64,000 nt of DNA from Pseudomonadota bacterium (GCA_018241505.1 JAFEDS010000020.1:62001-126000); one strand, 5' to 3'. Counted from the first letter of the stretch, positions 25,056 to 35,766 are shown. Notes: a model not told the origin generated them from the sequence alone. Translations and numbers: made by a program.

Positions 25056-27020
25056 TTGGCATACACTGCGCTGGCGCGCACTTGGCGCCCCAAAAAATTT
25101 GCGGAGCTCGTCGGGCAGGAGCACGTGCGCCGGGCGCTGACGAATGCGCTCGAGACCGGGCGAGTGCATCACGCGTTTCTGTTCACCGGTACACGCGGTG
25201 TCGGCAAGACGACAATCGCGCGAATCTTCGCCAAATGCCTCAATTGCGAAACCGGTGTCACGGCGACACCCTGTGGCGTTTGCGGCGCCTGCCGCGAAAT
25301 TGATTCCGGACGGTTCGTTGACCTCGTTGAGGTCGATGCGGCCTCGAACACCAAAGTCGACGATACCCGCGAGCTCCTCGACAACGTCCAGTACGCTCCC
25401 GCGCGAGGCCGCTACAAGGTCTACCTCATCGACGAAGTGCACATGCTCTCCACGCACTCCTTCAATGCGTTGCTGAAGACGCTCGAGGAACCGCCGCCCC
25501 ATGTGAAGTTTCTGCTCGCGACCACCGATCCGCAAAAGTTGCCGATCACGGTGTTGTCGCGCTGCCTGCAGTTCAACTTGAAGCGCCTGCCCATCACGCT
25601 GATTGCGGACCGGATGCGCGAGATTCTCGAGAAGGAGGGCATCCCGTTCGAGCCCGCGGGCCTGCGGTTGGTCGCTCAGGCAGCCGACGGCAGCATGCGC
25701 GATGGCCTGTCATTGCTCGATCAATTGATTGCATTCGGGAATGGCAAGGCGGGTGAGGAAGAAGCGCGCGCGATGCTCGGCACGATTGCGCGCGATCACG
25801 TGGTGCGGTTGGCAGAGCTGCTGGGTGCGATGAACGTGCCCGAGCTGTTGAGTTGCGCACGGTCGCTCGAGGAATTCTCGCCTGACTACGCGCAAGTGCT
25901 CGATGAGCTGTCCTCGCTGTTTGTTCGCATCGCCATGAAGCAGGCGGTGAGTGATTTCGAAGGTGACGAGCTGTATGACCCGGAAGTGCTGACACGCCTG
26001 GCGAAGGCGATTGCGCCCGAGGATGTGCAGTTGTTTTACCAGACGGCCATTACCGGTCGCCGCGACCTCGGCCTCGCTCCTGATCCGCGCGCGGGATTTG
26101 AGATGACGTTGCTGCGCATGATCGCGTTTCGACCATTGGGCGAGGCGGAACAGACCCGCGGGGGCCCGTCCGCTGGCGGCGGCGGTGGCGCTCCTGGCGC
26201 CGGCGCGGGCGGTGGTGCGGCAGCCGCGCGTGCTGCTGCAGGGGGCGGGGCGGGGCGAGGGGCCCCTGGTAGCCCACGCGCCCTCGGCGCGACGCCGGGC
26301 GATCCGGCCAACAGTGCCAATGCCCGTTCGGCCCCCGACACGGCTTCATCACCCGCTGCTCCAGGTGCCCCAGCTTTATCCGGCGCCGCGGCCGCCCGAG
26401 CCGCCGCATCCTCCGGCCTCGGCATCAGGGGCCAATCAGGTCCTGGCCCTAGCCCGGGCTCTAGCCCTAACCCTAGCCCTGTACCTGTCGCCTCAGCCTC
26501 AGCCTCCGTCCGCGACGGTAGCGTCGCCCTGTCCGGCGACATAGCGACGGGTGCCGTCGCGTCCATGCGTTCCTCCCCGGGAAATATCTCGTCCACGCGC
26601 GCGGCTCATGCCGCAGATACCCCCGAACCTGCCATCGACACCGCCGAACCCTGGTCCGCCCTCATTGCGCGCCTCGAGCTGGGGGGCGCCGCGCGCCAGC
26701 TCGCGAGTAATTGCCACATGATGGGTCGTCAGGGCGCCGTGATCCGCCTTGCCCTGGACGCCAAAAACAAGCACATGCGCACCCCTGCGCAGGAAGACAA
26801 GCTCACGCAGGCACTGTCTCGGCACTATGGCCAGCCCATCCGCCTCGAGTTTGAAATGGCCTCCGGCGGTATCGAGACGCCGGCCCAGGCTGAGCAACGC
26901 GCTTCTCTCGAAGATCTCGACTCCGCGCGCCGGGCATTCGAGTCCGACCCAGGTGTCCAAGGGCTGAAGGAGCGCTTTGGAGCCACGCTCTTGCCCGAAA
27001 CCGTCCGTCCCGTAAAGTAA
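25056..27020 (+). CDS. dnaX: DNA polymerase III subunits gamma/tau
   Basis: The 654-residue product is the clamp-loader ATPase. [23 protein letters not shown] opens the AAA+ domain, Walker A is GTRGVGKTT (about residue 45), the zinc module is CLNC...CGVCGAC, and Walker B is YLIDEVHML with the sensor SRCLQFNL. Domain III ends near residue 360. A linker of about 130 residues follows, very rich in Gly, Ala, Pro and Ser, then a tau-like C-terminal domain that should bind the polymerase. TTG at 25056 is chosen because the protein then matches the family N terminus; the AAGGG ribosome site is close to it. It heads the dnaX-ybaB-recR group. Confidence 0.93.
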   Translation: MAYTALARTWRPKKFAELVGQEHVRRALTNALETGRVHHAFLFTGTRGVGKTTIARIFAKCLNCETGVTATPCGVCGACREIDSGRFVDLVEVDAASNTKVDDTRELLDNVQYAPARGRYKVYLIDEVHMLSTHSFNALLKTLEEPPPHVKFLLATTDPQKLPITVLSRCLQFNLKRLPITLIADRMREILEKEGIPFEPAGLRLVAQAADGSMRDGLSLLDQLIAFGNGKAGEEEARAMLGTIARDHVVRLAELLGAMNVPELLSCARSLEEFSPDYAQVLDELSSLFVRIAMKQAVSDFEGDELYDPEVLTRLAKAIAPEDVQLFYQTAITGRRDLGLAPDPRAGFEMTLLRMIAFRPLGEAEQTRGGPSAGGGGGAPGAGAGGGAAAARAAAGGGAGRGAPGSPRALGATPGDPANSANARSAPDTASSPAAPGAPALSGAAAARAAASSGLGIRGQSGPGPSPGSSPNPSPVPVASASASVRDGSVALSGDIATGAVASMRSSPGNISSTRAAHAADTPEPAIDTAEPWSALIARLELGGAARQLASNCHMMGRQGAVIRLALDAKNKHMRTPAQEDKLTQALSRHYGQPIRLEFEMASGGIETPAQAEQRASLEDLDSARRAFESDPGVQGLKERFGATLLPETVRPVK

Positions 27021-27051
27021 TCGTTTATTCAGTTTTCAGGAGCGCCCAACC

Positions 27052-27375
27052 ATGCGCGGCAATATCGGCAACATGATGAAACAGGCTCAGCAGATGCAGG
27101 CCAACATGCAGAAAGTGCAGGCCGAGATCGCGAGCCTCGAAGTGACCGGCGAGTCCGGGGGTGGCATGGTTAAAGTGCTCATGACCGGCAAGCACGAAGT
27201 GAAGCGGGTGACCATCGAGCCGAGCGTCTCGGGCGAAGACCGCGAGATGCTGGAGGACCTGGTGGCGGCGGCCATCAACGATGCAGTCCACAAAGTGGAA
27301 GCGCAGATTTCCCAGAAGATGGCGGCCGTCACTGCCGGCATGCAACTGCCGCCGGGAATGAAATTACCCTTCTAA
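27052..27375 (+). CDS. ybaB: YbaB/EbfC-family nucleoid-associated protein
   Basis: The 107-residue product is a YbaB/EbfC-family DNA-binding protein. The N-terminal helix [40 protein letters not shown] and the middle [12 protein letters not shown]...[19 protein letters not shown] are characteristic. It forms dimers that coat DNA and is normally found between dnaX and recR, as here. It starts 31 bp after dnaX with an AGGAG site and ends 6 bp before recR. Confidence 0.95.
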   Translation: MRGNIGNMMKQAQQMQANMQKVQAEIASLEVTGESGGGMVKVLMTGKHEVKRVTIEPSVSGEDREMLEDLVAAAINDAVHKVEAQISQKMAAVTAGMQLPPGMKLPF

Positions 27376-27381
27376 TCCGAC

Positions 27382-27981
27382 GTGAAGCATTCCCCTCATC
27401 TGACTCAGCTCATTGACGCGCTTCGCGCCTTGCCGGGTGTTGGCCCAAAGACCGCTCAACGCATGGCGTTTCACCTCCTCCAGGAGGGCAGGTCGGGTGC
27501 GCGAGCGCTGTCGACCGCGCTGGATGTTGCACTGACCTCGGTTGTCCGTTGTGGACGCTGTCGGATGCTCACGGAGGAACCACTGTGCTCGACGTGCTCG
27601 GCGACTCACCGCGATGCCTCGCTTCTATGTGTTGTTGAGTCGCCGGCGGATGTGGTGGCCATCGAGCAGTCCGGGAGTTACCGCGGCCGGTATTTTGTCC
27701 TGATGGGACATCTGTCACCGCTCGATGGCATCGGGCCTGAGCAACTCGGGGTCCGCGACCTCGAAGCCATTCTCAACGAAGGGCAGGTGCGCGAGTTGAT
27801 TCTGGCGACGAACCCGACCGTGGAAGGTGAGGCGACGGCCCATTTCCTCGGCGAGCTCGCTACCAAGAGAGGGATTCGCGCCAGCCGGATCGCACATGGA
27901 GTGCCCATTGGTGGAGAGTTGGAGTACGTTGACGGCGGCACACTTGCGCATGCGCTCGCGGGTCGTCAGTCGGTCATTTGA
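27382..27981 (+). CDS. recR: Recombination protein RecR
   Basis: The 199-residue product has the RecR layout: a helix-hairpin-helix region ([21 protein letters not shown]), a four-Cys zinc finger ([17 protein letters not shown]) and a Toprim domain ([43 protein letters not shown]). It works with RecO and RecF to load RecA at gaps. The start is GTG at 27382, in agreement with the usual length. It is the third gene of the dnaX group; a glycosidase gene, unusual in this position, begins 8 bp after it. Confidence 0.95.
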   Translation: MKHSPHLTQLIDALRALPGVGPKTAQRMAFHLLQEGRSGARALSTALDVALTSVVRCGRCRMLTEEPLCSTCSATHRDASLLCVVESPADVVAIEQSGSYRGRYFVLMGHLSPLDGIGPEQLGVRDLEAILNEGQVRELILATNPTVEGEATAHFLGELATKRGIRASRIAHGVPIGGELEYVDGGTLAHALAGRQSVI

Positions 27982-27988
27982 CCCGCTC

Positions 27989-29755
27989 ATGAGAGCGCTC
28001 ATGGCGGCGCTGGCGTTCGCCTTTGCCGTCAGCGGCTACGCCGCCGAGCCCGCTCAGACCGAACCCAGCCGGATCTCGAAGCCAACTCCCACGGTTGCCC
28101 TGAATCCAACTGCCTACTTCAAGTGGTTCCAGTATCGCGGCCAGGATGCCGCTTTCGAACAGGCCGCTCCACCGGGAACCTACCGCAACCCGGTGTTGGC
28201 GGGGTTTTATCCCGACCCCAGTGTTACCCGCGTTGGCGACACCTTTTACCTGGTCAATTCGACCTTTACTTTTTTCCCCGGTATCCCGGTGTTTGCCAGC
28301 CGCGACCTGGTGCACTGGCGGCAGATAGGCAATGTGATCGACCGGCCCCGCGAGCTGGATTTTGACGGCAAGGATGTATCCCGGGGAATCTTCGCGCCCA
28401 CCATCCGCCACCACAACGGCCTGTTCTATGTGATCACGACGGCGGTGGATTCCGGCGGCAATCAATTGTATGTCGCCCGAAATCCCGCAGGTCCCTGGTC
28501 GGACCCAATCCCGCTGGCCGGCCTCGAAGGGGGAATCGATCCTTCCTTGTTCTTCGATGAGGACGGCAAGGCGTACGTGCTCAACAACGGCTTGCCGCAG
28601 GGAGGTTCGAAATACGAAGGGCATCGGGCCATCTGGATCCAGCAGCTCGATCTCGGCGCCCGCAAGTTGGTCGGCCCGCGCAAGATGTTGATCAACGGAG
28701 GGGTGAACCTCGCCAAGAAGCCGATCTGGATCGAGGGGCCGCACGTGTACAAACATGACGGCTGGTATCTGTTGATGTGTGCCGAGGGTGGCACGAGCAC
28801 TCAACACTCCGAGGTCGTTCTGCGCGCACGTTCGCCATGGGGCCCGTTCAAACCCTTCAAGGGCAATCCGATCCTGACGCAACGCGACCTGCCGCCCGAT
28901 CGGCTCAACCCGATTACCAATGCGGGGCATGCGGATCTCGTCGAGGGTCCCGACGGCACGTGGTGGGCGGTGTTCCTCGCGTCGCGCCCCTATGATGGCG
29001 TGCACTACAACACCGGGCGTGAGACGTTCTTGCTCCCTGTAACGTGGCACGATGGTTGGCCGATCATTCTGCCGGCCGGTAAACCCATTCCGTACGTAGT
29101 CACGGCACCCAAATTCGGTGACGCAAACTCAAACGCCAGCGGCGGCCCCACGAACGCCAGCGGCGCCCCCGCATCCGCCACCTACACCCCCACAACCGGC
29201 AACTTCACCCTCTACGACGACTTCAAATCTCCCGTCCTGAACCAACAGTGGCTGTACGTCCGCACGCCGGAGACGAACTGGGCGGACCTGACGCAGCGCC
29301 CAGGCTGGCTGAGCATTCACGCGCTGCGCGCCGGCCTGGACAGCCTGCAAAACATGTCATTCCTGGCCCGCCGCCAACAGCATCTGAGCTACGATGCCAG
29401 TACGGAAATCGAGGCGCCGGCGAGCCCTGGCAATGTGTCGGTTGGATTGGCCGCTTTCCAGAACCAGGACTACTGGTATTTCCTCGGCCTGCGCCGCGTC
29501 AGCGCCGAGCGGGTGCAGGTATTTCTGGAGAAGCGGGCGGGCAAGCAAACCGAAACAATCGCCACCACGGACATGACAGGCGATCTCATTGAGCTGAGGA
29601 TTTCCGCCCGCGCGCGCGATTACTCGTTCTACTTCAATGCGGGTGCAACTGGTTGGAAGCCGCTGAAAGAACACGCAGACGGCTCCATCTTGAGCACCGA
29701 TGTGGCCGGGGGCTTTGTTGGCGCAATGGTAGGTCCCTACGCCCGCGCCGACTGA
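27989..29755 (+). CDS. Secreted glycoside hydrolase family 43 (beta-xylosidase/arabinofuranosidase-like)
   Basis: The 588-residue product has a signal peptide (MRALMAALAFAFAVSGYAAEP, cleavage near residue 20), then a five-bladed GH43 domain. The general base Asp lies in AGFYPDPSVTRVGD, the pKa-modulating Asp in GGIDPSLFFDEDGKAYV, and the general acid Glu in IEGPHVYKHDGWYLLMCAEGGT. A Ser/Thr/Pro/Gly-rich linker (about residues 375-400) leads to a C-terminal concanavalin-like domain. It probably cleaves xylan or arabinan side chains outside the cytoplasm. ATG at 27989 is chosen over an upstream frame extension inside recR because it gives a clean signal peptide. Confidence 0.9.
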   Translation: MRALMAALAFAFAVSGYAAEPAQTEPSRISKPTPTVALNPTAYFKWFQYRGQDAAFEQAAPPGTYRNPVLAGFYPDPSVTRVGDTFYLVNSTFTFFPGIPVFASRDLVHWRQIGNVIDRPRELDFDGKDVSRGIFAPTIRHHNGLFYVITTAVDSGGNQLYVARNPAGPWSDPIPLAGLEGGIDPSLFFDEDGKAYVLNNGLPQGGSKYEGHRAIWIQQLDLGARKLVGPRKMLINGGVNLAKKPIWIEGPHVYKHDGWYLLMCAEGGTSTQHSEVVLRARSPWGPFKPFKGNPILTQRDLPPDRLNPITNAGHADLVEGPDGTWWAVFLASRPYDGVHYNTGRETFLLPVTWHDGWPIILPAGKPIPYVVTAPKFGDANSNASGGPTNASGAPASATYTPTTGNFTLYDDFKSPVLNQQWLYVRTPETNWADLTQRPGWLSIHALRAGLDSLQNMSFLARRQQHLSYDASTEIEAPASPGNVSVGLAAFQNQDYWYFLGLRRVSAERVQVFLEKRAGKQTETIATTDMTGDLIELRISARARDYSFYFNAGATGWKPLKEHADGSILSTDVAGGFVGAMVGPYARAD

Positions 29756-29759
29756 CGCC

Positions 29760-29828
29760 CGCCTGGATGCCCCCGCAGGCGCCAACGCTCCGCAGCGCCA
29801 ACGCCCCCGCAGCGCCAACGCGCCAACC
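29760..29828 (+). repeat. Short GC-rich degenerate tandem repeat after the GH43 gene
   Basis: Copies of CGCAGCGCCAACGC-like 14-16-bp units follow the GH43 stop codon and extend to the end of the convergent rsgA gene. They may be a remnant of replication slippage and do not form a clear terminator. Confidence 0.5.
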
Positions 29829-29829
29829 A

Positions 29830-30747
29830 CTACCGCCCCCGCTTCTGTGGCCCCCGCGCCTCCGTCAACTCTTCAAACAACCGCCGCAACCGCCGGTAAC
29901 TCTCATAGCGCCGCGAATGCATCGCCCCCGCTTCCGACGCCGCAATCACCGCGCACCCCGGTTCCCGCATGTGCCGGCAATCCGCGAACCGGCAATCCGG
30001 GGCGAGGCGGGCCACTTCAATAAATCCCAGGTGCCCGCTGTCCAGCCGGTCAATGGCCGGCGCGAAATCGCGCACACCGGGTGAGTCGATCAGGCTTCCG
30101 CCGGCCGGCAGGTCAAACAGGCGCGAGGCGGTGGTGGTGTGCCGGCCTTCCTCTTCACGCACCAGCTCACCGATTTCAACCTCCGCGTTGGGAACGAGGC
30201 GCCGGATCAGCGACGACTTGCCAACGCCGGACTGACCGACCAGTGCCGAGGTCTGATGGGCGCACGCCGCGAGCACACCTTCCATTCCCGTTCCGGCGCG
30301 TGTTGAACCGGCGAGCGAGTCGTAGCCGATGGATCGATAGACATCCAGCTCGCGTTGCAGATCGTCCGTAACGCCCAGATCGCTCTTGTTCAACACGAGG
30401 GTGGCCGCGATCCCGCCGGAAGTCGCTGCCGCCAGGTACCGGTCGAGGACGAACAGATCCGGCTTGGGATTGGGCGCCAGCACCACGAGCAGTTGCGACA
30501 GGTTGGCGACGACCGGCTCGGACCCACCCCGCAGATTGGATCGAAACAGCGCATTCCGTCGGCCACACAGCTCGAGCACATGAGTCTCGTTCGTGCGCGC
30601 GTCGTCCCGGCACACGACCCGGTCGCCGGCGACGATGACGAGATTGCGCCCAAAGGGCCTGGCCTTCAGCTCGCGTGAATTCGTGTCGCGCACCAGCAGG
30701 TGTCGCCCGAAAGTCGCAATGACCAATGCTTCGAATGTGTCCTGCAC
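29830..30747 (-). CDS. rsgA: Small ribosomal subunit biogenesis GTPase RsgA
   Basis: The product (about 305 residues) is the circularly permuted GTPase RsgA, which checks late 30S assembly. G4 NKSDLG precedes G1 GQSGVGKSSLIRRL and G3 DSPGVRDF, as the permutation requires. The N-terminal OB fold contains RNLVIVAGDRVVCRDD, and the C-terminal zinc site is CRFADCRHMREPGC. GTG at 30745-30747 is preferred; a TTG 36 bases upstream, at 30783, is possible. It diverges from orn and converges on the GH43 gene with 74 bp between. Confidence 0.92.
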   Translation of the reverse strand: MQDTFEALVIATFGRHLLVRDTNSRELKARPFGRNLVIVAGDRVVCRDDARTNETHVLELCGRRNALFRSNLRGGSEPVVANLSQLLVVLAPNPKPDLFVLDRYLAAATSGGIAATLVLNKSDLGVTDDLQRELDVYRSIGYDSLAGSTRAGTGMEGVLAACAHQTSALVGQSGVGKSSLIRRLVPNAEVEIGELVREEEGRHTTTASRLFDLPAGGSLIDSPGVRDFAPAIDRLDSGHLGFIEVARLAPDCRFADCRHMREPGCAVIAASEAGAMHSRRYESYRRLRRLFEELTEARGPQKRGR

Positions 30748-30812
30748 GGTAGCGAGCCTAGCCTCTGCTAAACTGCACCTCAACCTTTCGAATTCGCGGT
30801 GGCGTACATCCC

Positions 30813-31376
30813 ATGCCGAGCAGCGACAATCTCATCTGGATCGATCTCGAAATGACGGGATTGAAGCCCGAGTCCGATTCCATTATCGAAATCGCTACGG
30901 TTGTGACGGACAAGGAGCTCGTCGTCCTTGCCGACGGTCCGGTCTTCGCAATCCACCAGACCGAGCAAGTCCTCGCGCTCATGGACGACTGGAACCAGAA
31001 GCAGCACGGCTCGTCGGGGCTGGCCGCACGGGTGCGTGCCAGCACCATTACCGAGGCGGAAGCAGAAGCGCGGACCATCGAATTTCTCACGCCGCTCGTC
31101 AAAGCCGGCGCCTCTCCCATGTGCGGCAACAGCATCTGCCAGGACCGGCGCTTTCTCGCCCGCCACATGCCGAAGCTCGAGCGATTCTTTCATTATCGCA
31201 ATCTGGACGTGAGCACACTGAAGGAGCTGGCGCGCCGCTGGGCCCCGGGAGTGACCGAGAGCTTTTCCAAGCAGGGGACGCACCTGGCCCATGACGATAT
31301 CCACGAGTCCATCCGCGAGCTGAAGCATTATCGTGCGAAACTATTCGCGCCCGCCTACTCCGGCCCAAACAACTGA
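30813..31376 (+). CDS. orn: Oligoribonuclease
   Basis: The 187-residue product is a DEDDh exonuclease that degrades 2-5-nt RNA and pGpG. Motif I is [16 protein letters not shown], motif II includes [19 protein letters not shown] and motif III is [14 protein letters not shown], giving all acidic residues and the His. The length and end match the family. It lies divergent to rsgA, an arrangement common in gammaproteobacteria, and is followed 2 bp later by a dehydratase gene that may be co-transcribed. Confidence 0.97.
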   Translation: MPSSDNLIWIDLEMTGLKPESDSIIEIATVVTDKELVVLADGPVFAIHQTEQVLALMDDWNQKQHGSSGLAARVRASTITEAEAEARTIEFLTPLVKAGASPMCGNSICQDRRFLARHMPKLERFFHYRNLDVSTLKELARRWAPGVTESFSKQGTHLAHDDIHESIRELKHYRAKLFAPAYSGPNN

Positions 31377-31378
31377 TC

Positions 31379-32359
31379 ATGCAAACCGACACCCCCACCG
31401 TTCCCACTTTCGCGGACGTCGCAGCCGCCGCTGACCGCATCAGCTCGCGTCTCGTGCGCACGCCCGTCATGAGCTCCCCGGCTCTCGACAAACGAGCGGA
31501 CCGGCGTGTCGTATTCAAGTGCGAGAATCTTCAACACGGCGGCGCATTCAAATACCGCGGGGCGCTGAATGCGATTCTGCCACTTGCGCTCGCGGGCAAT
31601 GTCGCCGCGGTTGCCACTCATTCGTCCGGAAATCATGGCACCGCAGTCGCACTGGCGGCGAAAGTCTGTGGACTCGACGCCTACGTGGTCGTGCCTCGCG
31701 ACTCGTCGCGTCCCAAGATCGCAAACATCGAGCAAGCGGGCGCGGAATTGATCTTCTGCGAGCCCGGCTTGGCGGCGCGGGAGGCCAAGCTGGCGGACGT
31801 AATTGCGCGCACCGGAGCGCACCTCGTACATCCGTTCGATGATGCAAGAGTCATTGCAGGGCAGGGGACCGCGGCTCTCGAGCTTCTGACCGAAGAACCC
31901 GGCTTGGATGTTGTGTGCACGCCAGTGGGCGGCGGCGGTCTGATTGGCGGTACGGCGTTGGCGGCAAAGGCCATGGCCCCGCAGTGCCGTGTCATCGCGG
32001 CGGAGCCGCAGGGGGCGGATGATGCTTATCGCTCGTTCCGTGACGGTAAGCGACAATCAACCACCTCGCCCGCAACCATCGCCGATGGACTGCGCGGCTC
32101 GATCGGTGTGCTGAACTTCGCGCTGTTGCGCAGTCACGTTGATGACGTCGTTACAGTCACCGAGAAGGAAATCGTCAACGCAATGCGGATCGTGCTTCAG
32201 GACCTGAAGCTGTTGATTGAGCCCTCATCCGCCGTGGCGGTGGCCGCGCTGCTGGCGGGCAAGTTGGGAAGCAGCGGTCAGCGGGTGGGTATCATTATTT
32301 CCGGCGGCAACTTTGATCTCGATCAATGCCCGTTTCTGCGCGGTGAGCGTGTTACATGA
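31379..32359 (+). CDS. PLP-dependent threonine/serine dehydratase-like protein
   Basis: The 326-residue product is a fold-type II PLP enzyme of the threonine dehydratase/serine racemase branch. The Schiff-base Lys is in NLQHGGAFKYRGA (about residue 60), the phosphate-binding Gly loop is VGGGGLIGG, and the end IIISGGNFDLDQCPF resembles the family's terminal Gly/Asn motif. There is no ACT domain, so it is a catabolic or racemase-type member without isoleucine feedback. It starts 3 bp after orn and its stop overlaps the GFA gene (ATGA). Confidence 0.88.
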   Translation: MQTDTPTVPTFADVAAAADRISSRLVRTPVMSSPALDKRADRRVVFKCENLQHGGAFKYRGALNAILPLALAGNVAAVATHSSGNHGTAVALAAKVCGLDAYVVVPRDSSRPKIANIEQAGAELIFCEPGLAAREAKLADVIARTGAHLVHPFDDARVIAGQGTAALELLTEEPGLDVVCTPVGGGGLIGGTALAAKAMAPQCRVIAAEPQGADDAYRSFRDGKRQSTTSPATIADGLRGSIGVLNFALLRSHVDDVVTVTEKEIVNAMRIVLQDLKLLIEPSSAVAVAALLAGKLGSSGQRVGIIISGGNFDLDQCPFLRGERVT

Positions 32360-32757
32360 ACAATGAATTTGTGACTCACACGGGTGGCTGCCACTGCGGG
32401 GCGGTGACGTTCGAGGTGGATGCGCCCGCCAAGCTGCTGGCCTTCGATTGCAACTGTTCGATCTGCCGCATGAGCGGCTTTCTGCACCTGATTGTGCCGC
32501 GATCGCGCTTCCGGCTGTTGCAGGGAGCGGATGCGCTGAGTGAGTACAAATTCAACACCGGCGTGGCGCGGCACTTGTTTTGCAGCCGCTGTGGCGTGAA
32601 ATCGTTCTATGTGCCGCGCTCGAATCCGGATGGCTACAGTGTGAACGCCCGTTGCCTCGAGCCTGCGACCATCGAGCACATTGAAGTGCAGCTTTTTGAT
32701 GACGCCGATCGCGAAGCGTCCGATGCCAGCATCAAGGGACTGTCGAAAGAGAGCTGA
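32356..32757 (+). CDS. GFA/CENP-V-domain zinc protein
   Basis: This 133-residue protein has the Cys pattern of the GFA family: GGCHCGAVTFEV, CNCSICRMSGFLHL and FCSRCGVKSFYVPR, which form two zinc sites. Some members are described as glutathione-dependent formaldehyde-activating enzymes, but for most the reaction is unknown. It is coupled to the dehydratase gene by an ATGA overlap. Its last 26 bp overlap the 3' end of the convergent isochorismatase-like gene, so both transcripts run into each other. Confidence 0.87.
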   Translation: MNNEFVTHTGGCHCGAVTFEVDAPAKLLAFDCNCSICRMSGFLHLIVPRSRFRLLQGADALSEYKFNTGVARHLFCSRCGVKSFYVPRSNPDGYSVNARCLEPATIEHIEVQLFDDADREASDASIKGLSKES

Positions 32758-33382
32758 GATAGTCGCGCACAAACGGCAACTCGACCACTTCGGCATACTT
32801 TGCCTGCAGATCGAACAAGTTGGCCTCGTGCGGCTCCGGCGCCCGATCGCCCACCGCATCGCGTACCACGAGCGGCACAAATCCGTACTGACAGCAGTCA
32901 ACCGCGCTCGCCCGGATGCAACCGCTGGTAGATACACCGGCAATCAACACCGTATCCACGCCCAGCGAGGTGAGTGTCGAAGCGAGACTGGTACCAAAGA
33001 ACGCGCTGGCGTACTGCTTGGTGATCAGCGTCTCGCCGGGCGCGGGCTCCAACCCGGAGGCGAACGCGGCCAGCTCAGGTGAGTTACCGGCTTCGAAGCA
33101 GCGCAAAGCCGGCACCTTCCGGAAGAACACGCCGCCGTCCCGGCCGCCGGCCTGGAAGGCGACGTTGGTGTGCACAATGGGAATCCGCGCCGCGCGAGCC
33201 AACCCGAGCAGTGCAATTGCACCCCGTTGCGCCGACAAGCATCCCGCACCTCCGAAGAGCGGCGACCCCTCGGTCACGTAGGCAGCAACCAGGTCGATGA
33301 CCAACAGGGCGGGGCGGCGGCCCGGCGTGAGTTGCCGAGTGAAACCGCCCCGCGCGTAATTGTTGGCCAGCGACTCGCTCAC
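32732..33382 (-). CDS. Isochorismatase-family cysteine hydrolase
   Basis: The 216-residue product shows the Asp-Lys-Cys triad of the isochorismatase superfamily: Asp in [12 protein letters not shown], Lys in [12 protein letters not shown] and Cys in [14 protein letters not shown]. The cis-peptide region is next to VSTSG. The N-terminal part ([16 protein letters not shown]) is like N-carbamoylsarcosine amidase and related amidases, so an amide substrate is more likely than isochorismate. The start is GTG at 33380-33382, overlapping the ppsA stop (GTGA), so it should be co-transcribed with ppsA. Confidence 0.85.
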   Translation of the reverse strand: MSESLANNYARGGFTRQLTPGRRPALLVIDLVAAYVTEGSPLFGGAGCLSAQRGAIALLGLARAARIPIVHTNVAFQAGGRDGGVFFRKVPALRCFEAGNSPELAAFASGLEPAPGETLITKQYASAFFGTSLASTLTSLGVDTVLIAGVSTSGCIRASAVDCCQYGFVPLVVRDAVGDRAPEPHEANLFDLQAKYAEVVELPFVRDYLSSLSTVP

Positions 33383-35766
33383 AGGATCGTCTGATCCTCA
33401 GGCTTTCCCGGACTCTTCTGCGCCAGGAACATCCACGTTTCAACCACCGTATCGGGGTTGAGCGACATGCTTTCGATTCCCTGCTCCTGCAGCCAGTGCG
33501 CCAGCTCCGGGTGATCCGAAGGGCCCTGGCCGCAGATACCGACATACTTCTTGCGGCGCTTGCACGCGGAAATGGCCATTCCCAGCAGGATTTTCACGGC
33601 CTCGTCGCGCTCATCGAAGGCCTTGGCGACAATCGACGAATCGCGATCCAACCCCAGCGCGAGCTGGGTCATGTCGTTCGAGCCGATGGACATGCCGTCG
33701 AAATGATTCAGGTACTCGTCGGCCAGCAGCGCGTTGGTCGGCAGCTCACACATCATGATGATCTTGAGGTCGTGCTCACCGCGCTTCAGGCCGTTCTGCG
33801 CCAGCAGCTCGGTAACCTGCTTCGCCTCCTTGATGGTGCGCACAAACGGCACCATCACCTGAACGTTGGTGAGGCCCATGGTCTCGCGCACCTTCTTCAA
33901 GGCCCGGCACTCGAGCTCGAAACACGGCCGGAAGGTTTCATCCACATAACGCGACGCGCCGCGGAATCCCAACATCGGGTTCTCCTCATCCGGCTCATAC
34001 AAAGAGCCGCCGATGAGGTTGGCGTATTCGTTCGACTTGAAGTCCGACAGCCGGACAATCACCGGCTCCGGTGCGAAGGCCGCGGCAATCTGCGAAATCC
34101 CTTCCGCCAGCTTGTCCACATAGAAGTTGACGGGATCGGAATAGCCGGCCATCTGGGTGCGGATCTGGTCTTTTACCTCACTGTCCAGTGCACTGAATTC
34201 GAGCAGGGCGCGCGGATGCACCCCGATCATCCGATTGATAATGAATTCCAGGCGCGCCAGGCCCACGCCGCGATGCGGAATGCTGGCAAAGTCGAACGCA
34301 CGGTCCGGATTGCCCACATTCATCATGATCTTCACATCGATTTTCGGCAGCGAATCGAGCTCGATGCTCTTGCGCTCAAACTCCAGCAGGCCCTGGTAGA
34401 CGTAGCCCGTATCGCCTTCCGCGCACGATACCGTAACATCCTGACCCTCGCGGATGCGCTCGGTGGCATCGCCACAGCCCACCACCGCCGGAATTCCCAA
34501 CTCGCGCGCAATGATAGCCGCGTGACACGTGCGTCCACCCCGATTGGTCACAATCGCCGCGGCACGCTTCATGACGGGCTCCCAGTCGGGATCGGTCATG
34601 TCAGCAACCAACACATCGCCGGTCTGCACACGGGCCATCTCGGCAACGTCCTTGATCACTCGCACCGGCCCCGAGCCGATGCGCTGTCCGATGCTGCGCC
34701 CCTCGACCAACACCTTGGAGCGTGACTTGAGGGAGAAGCGTTGAATGGAGCGGCCGGCGCGGCTTTGGACGGTTTCGGGCCGGGCCTGCAGAATGAAAAT
34801 CTCGCCGCTCGAGCCGTCCTTGCCCCACTCGATATCCATCGGCGCCTTGTAGTGCTTCTCGATGGTCAAGGCCTGGCGGGACAGTGTCAGGATGTCGTCT
34901 TCTGTAATACAGAAGCGCATGCGTTCGGCTTCGGGGACATCGACTGTCTGCACGCGCTCGGCCGAGCCCGGCGGCGCGTAGATCATCTTGATGGCCTTGC
35001 CACCGAGGTTACGGCGCAGGATGGGGAACTTGCCGGCGGTCAGGGCCTTCTTGTAGACATAGAACTCATCCGGGTTCACCGCGCCCTGCACGACAGTTTC
35101 GCCCAGACCGTACGAAGCGGTGATGAATACAACATCACGGAAGCCCGACTCGGTGTCGAGCGTGAACATGACGCCGCTCGCGCCCAGGTCGCTGCGGACC
35201 ATGTGTTGGACGCCGGCCGACAGGGCGACCGCGTTGTGATCGAATTTCTGGTGGACGCGATAGGAGATCGCCCGATCGTTGAACAGCGAGGCAAACACCT
35301 CGTGCATGGCCTTCAACACATTGTCTTCGCCGCGCACGTTGAGAAAGGTTTCCTGCTGTCCCGCAAATGAGGCTTCCGGCAGGTCCTCGGCGGTGGCGGA
35401 GGAGCGCACGGCCACCGAGATCTCCTTGCCGTTGCTCATTTTGCCCAGCTCTTCGGTCACGGCCTTCTGCAGCGCCGCCGGAAACGGCGTCGCCATGATC
35501 CAGCCGCGAATGCGGGCCCCGGTCGCCGCGAGGGCGCTGACATCCTCCACATCGAGCTTCGCCAGCTCGGCACGGATGCGCTCGCTCAGGCCGCCTTCCT
35601 GGAGAAACTCCCGGTAGGCCTGGGCCGTCGTGGCAAAGCCGCCGGGGACTCGCACTCCCAGGTTGGCCAGGGAACCGATCATCTCGCCCAGGGAGGCGTT
35701 CTTGCCGCCGACGGTCTCGACATCGTGCATGCCGAGACGCTCAAAAGGGATCACGTACGTGTTCAA
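33379..35766 (-). CDS. ppsA: Phosphoenolpyruvate synthase
   Basis: The 795-residue product converts pyruvate and ATP to PEP, AMP and phosphate, the first step of gluconeogenesis from pyruvate. The ATP-grasp domain begins [22 protein letters not shown] and contains [20 protein letters not shown]. The phosphohistidine domain has the His in [24 protein letters not shown], and the PEP-binding barrel ends with [19 protein letters not shown]. The length is normal. The apparent start is TTG at 35764-35766, preceded by GAGGAG. The divergent gene at 35878 encodes its regulatory kinase/phosphorylase. Confidence 0.95.
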   Translation of the reverse strand: MNTYVIPFERLGMHDVETVGGKNASLGEMIGSLANLGVRVPGGFATTAQAYREFLQEGGLSERIRAELAKLDVEDVSALAATGARIRGWIMATPFPAALQKAVTEELGKMSNGKEISVAVRSSATAEDLPEASFAGQQETFLNVRGEDNVLKAMHEVFASLFNDRAISYRVHQKFDHNAVALSAGVQHMVRSDLGASGVMFTLDTESGFRDVVFITASYGLGETVVQGAVNPDEFYVYKKALTAGKFPILRRNLGGKAIKMIYAPPGSAERVQTVDVPEAERMRFCITEDDILTLSRQALTIEKHYKAPMDIEWGKDGSSGEIFILQARPETVQSRAGRSIQRFSLKSRSKVLVEGRSIGQRIGSGPVRVIKDVAEMARVQTGDVLVADMTDPDWEPVMKRAAAIVTNRGGRTCHAAIIARELGIPAVVGCGDATERIREGQDVTVSCAEGDTGYVYQGLLEFERKSIELDSLPKIDVKIMMNVGNPDRAFDFASIPHRGVGLARLEFIINRMIGVHPRALLEFSALDSEVKDQIRTQMAGYSDPVNFYVDKLAEGISQIAAAFAPEPVIVRLSDFKSNEYANLIGGSLYEPDEENPMLGFRGASRYVDETFRPCFELECRALKKVRETMGLTNVQVMVPFVRTIKEAKQVTELLAQNGLKRGEHDLKIIMMCELPTNALLADEYLNHFDGMSIGSNDMTQLALGLDRDSSIVAKAFDERDEAVKILLGMAISACKRRKKYVGICGQGPSDHPELAHWLQEQGIESMSLNPDTVVETWMFLAQKSPGKPEDQTIL

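Noticed and set aside
24885-25535. Minus-strand frame with a repeating peptide pattern through the 34-bp repeats.
   Set aside because: The 34-bp period is not a multiple of three, the peptide pattern is not in a fixed frame, and the frame continues antisense through dnaX.
33496-34725. 409-codon plus-strand frame opposite ppsA.
   Set aside because: It is antisense to a well-supported gene and contains no known motif.
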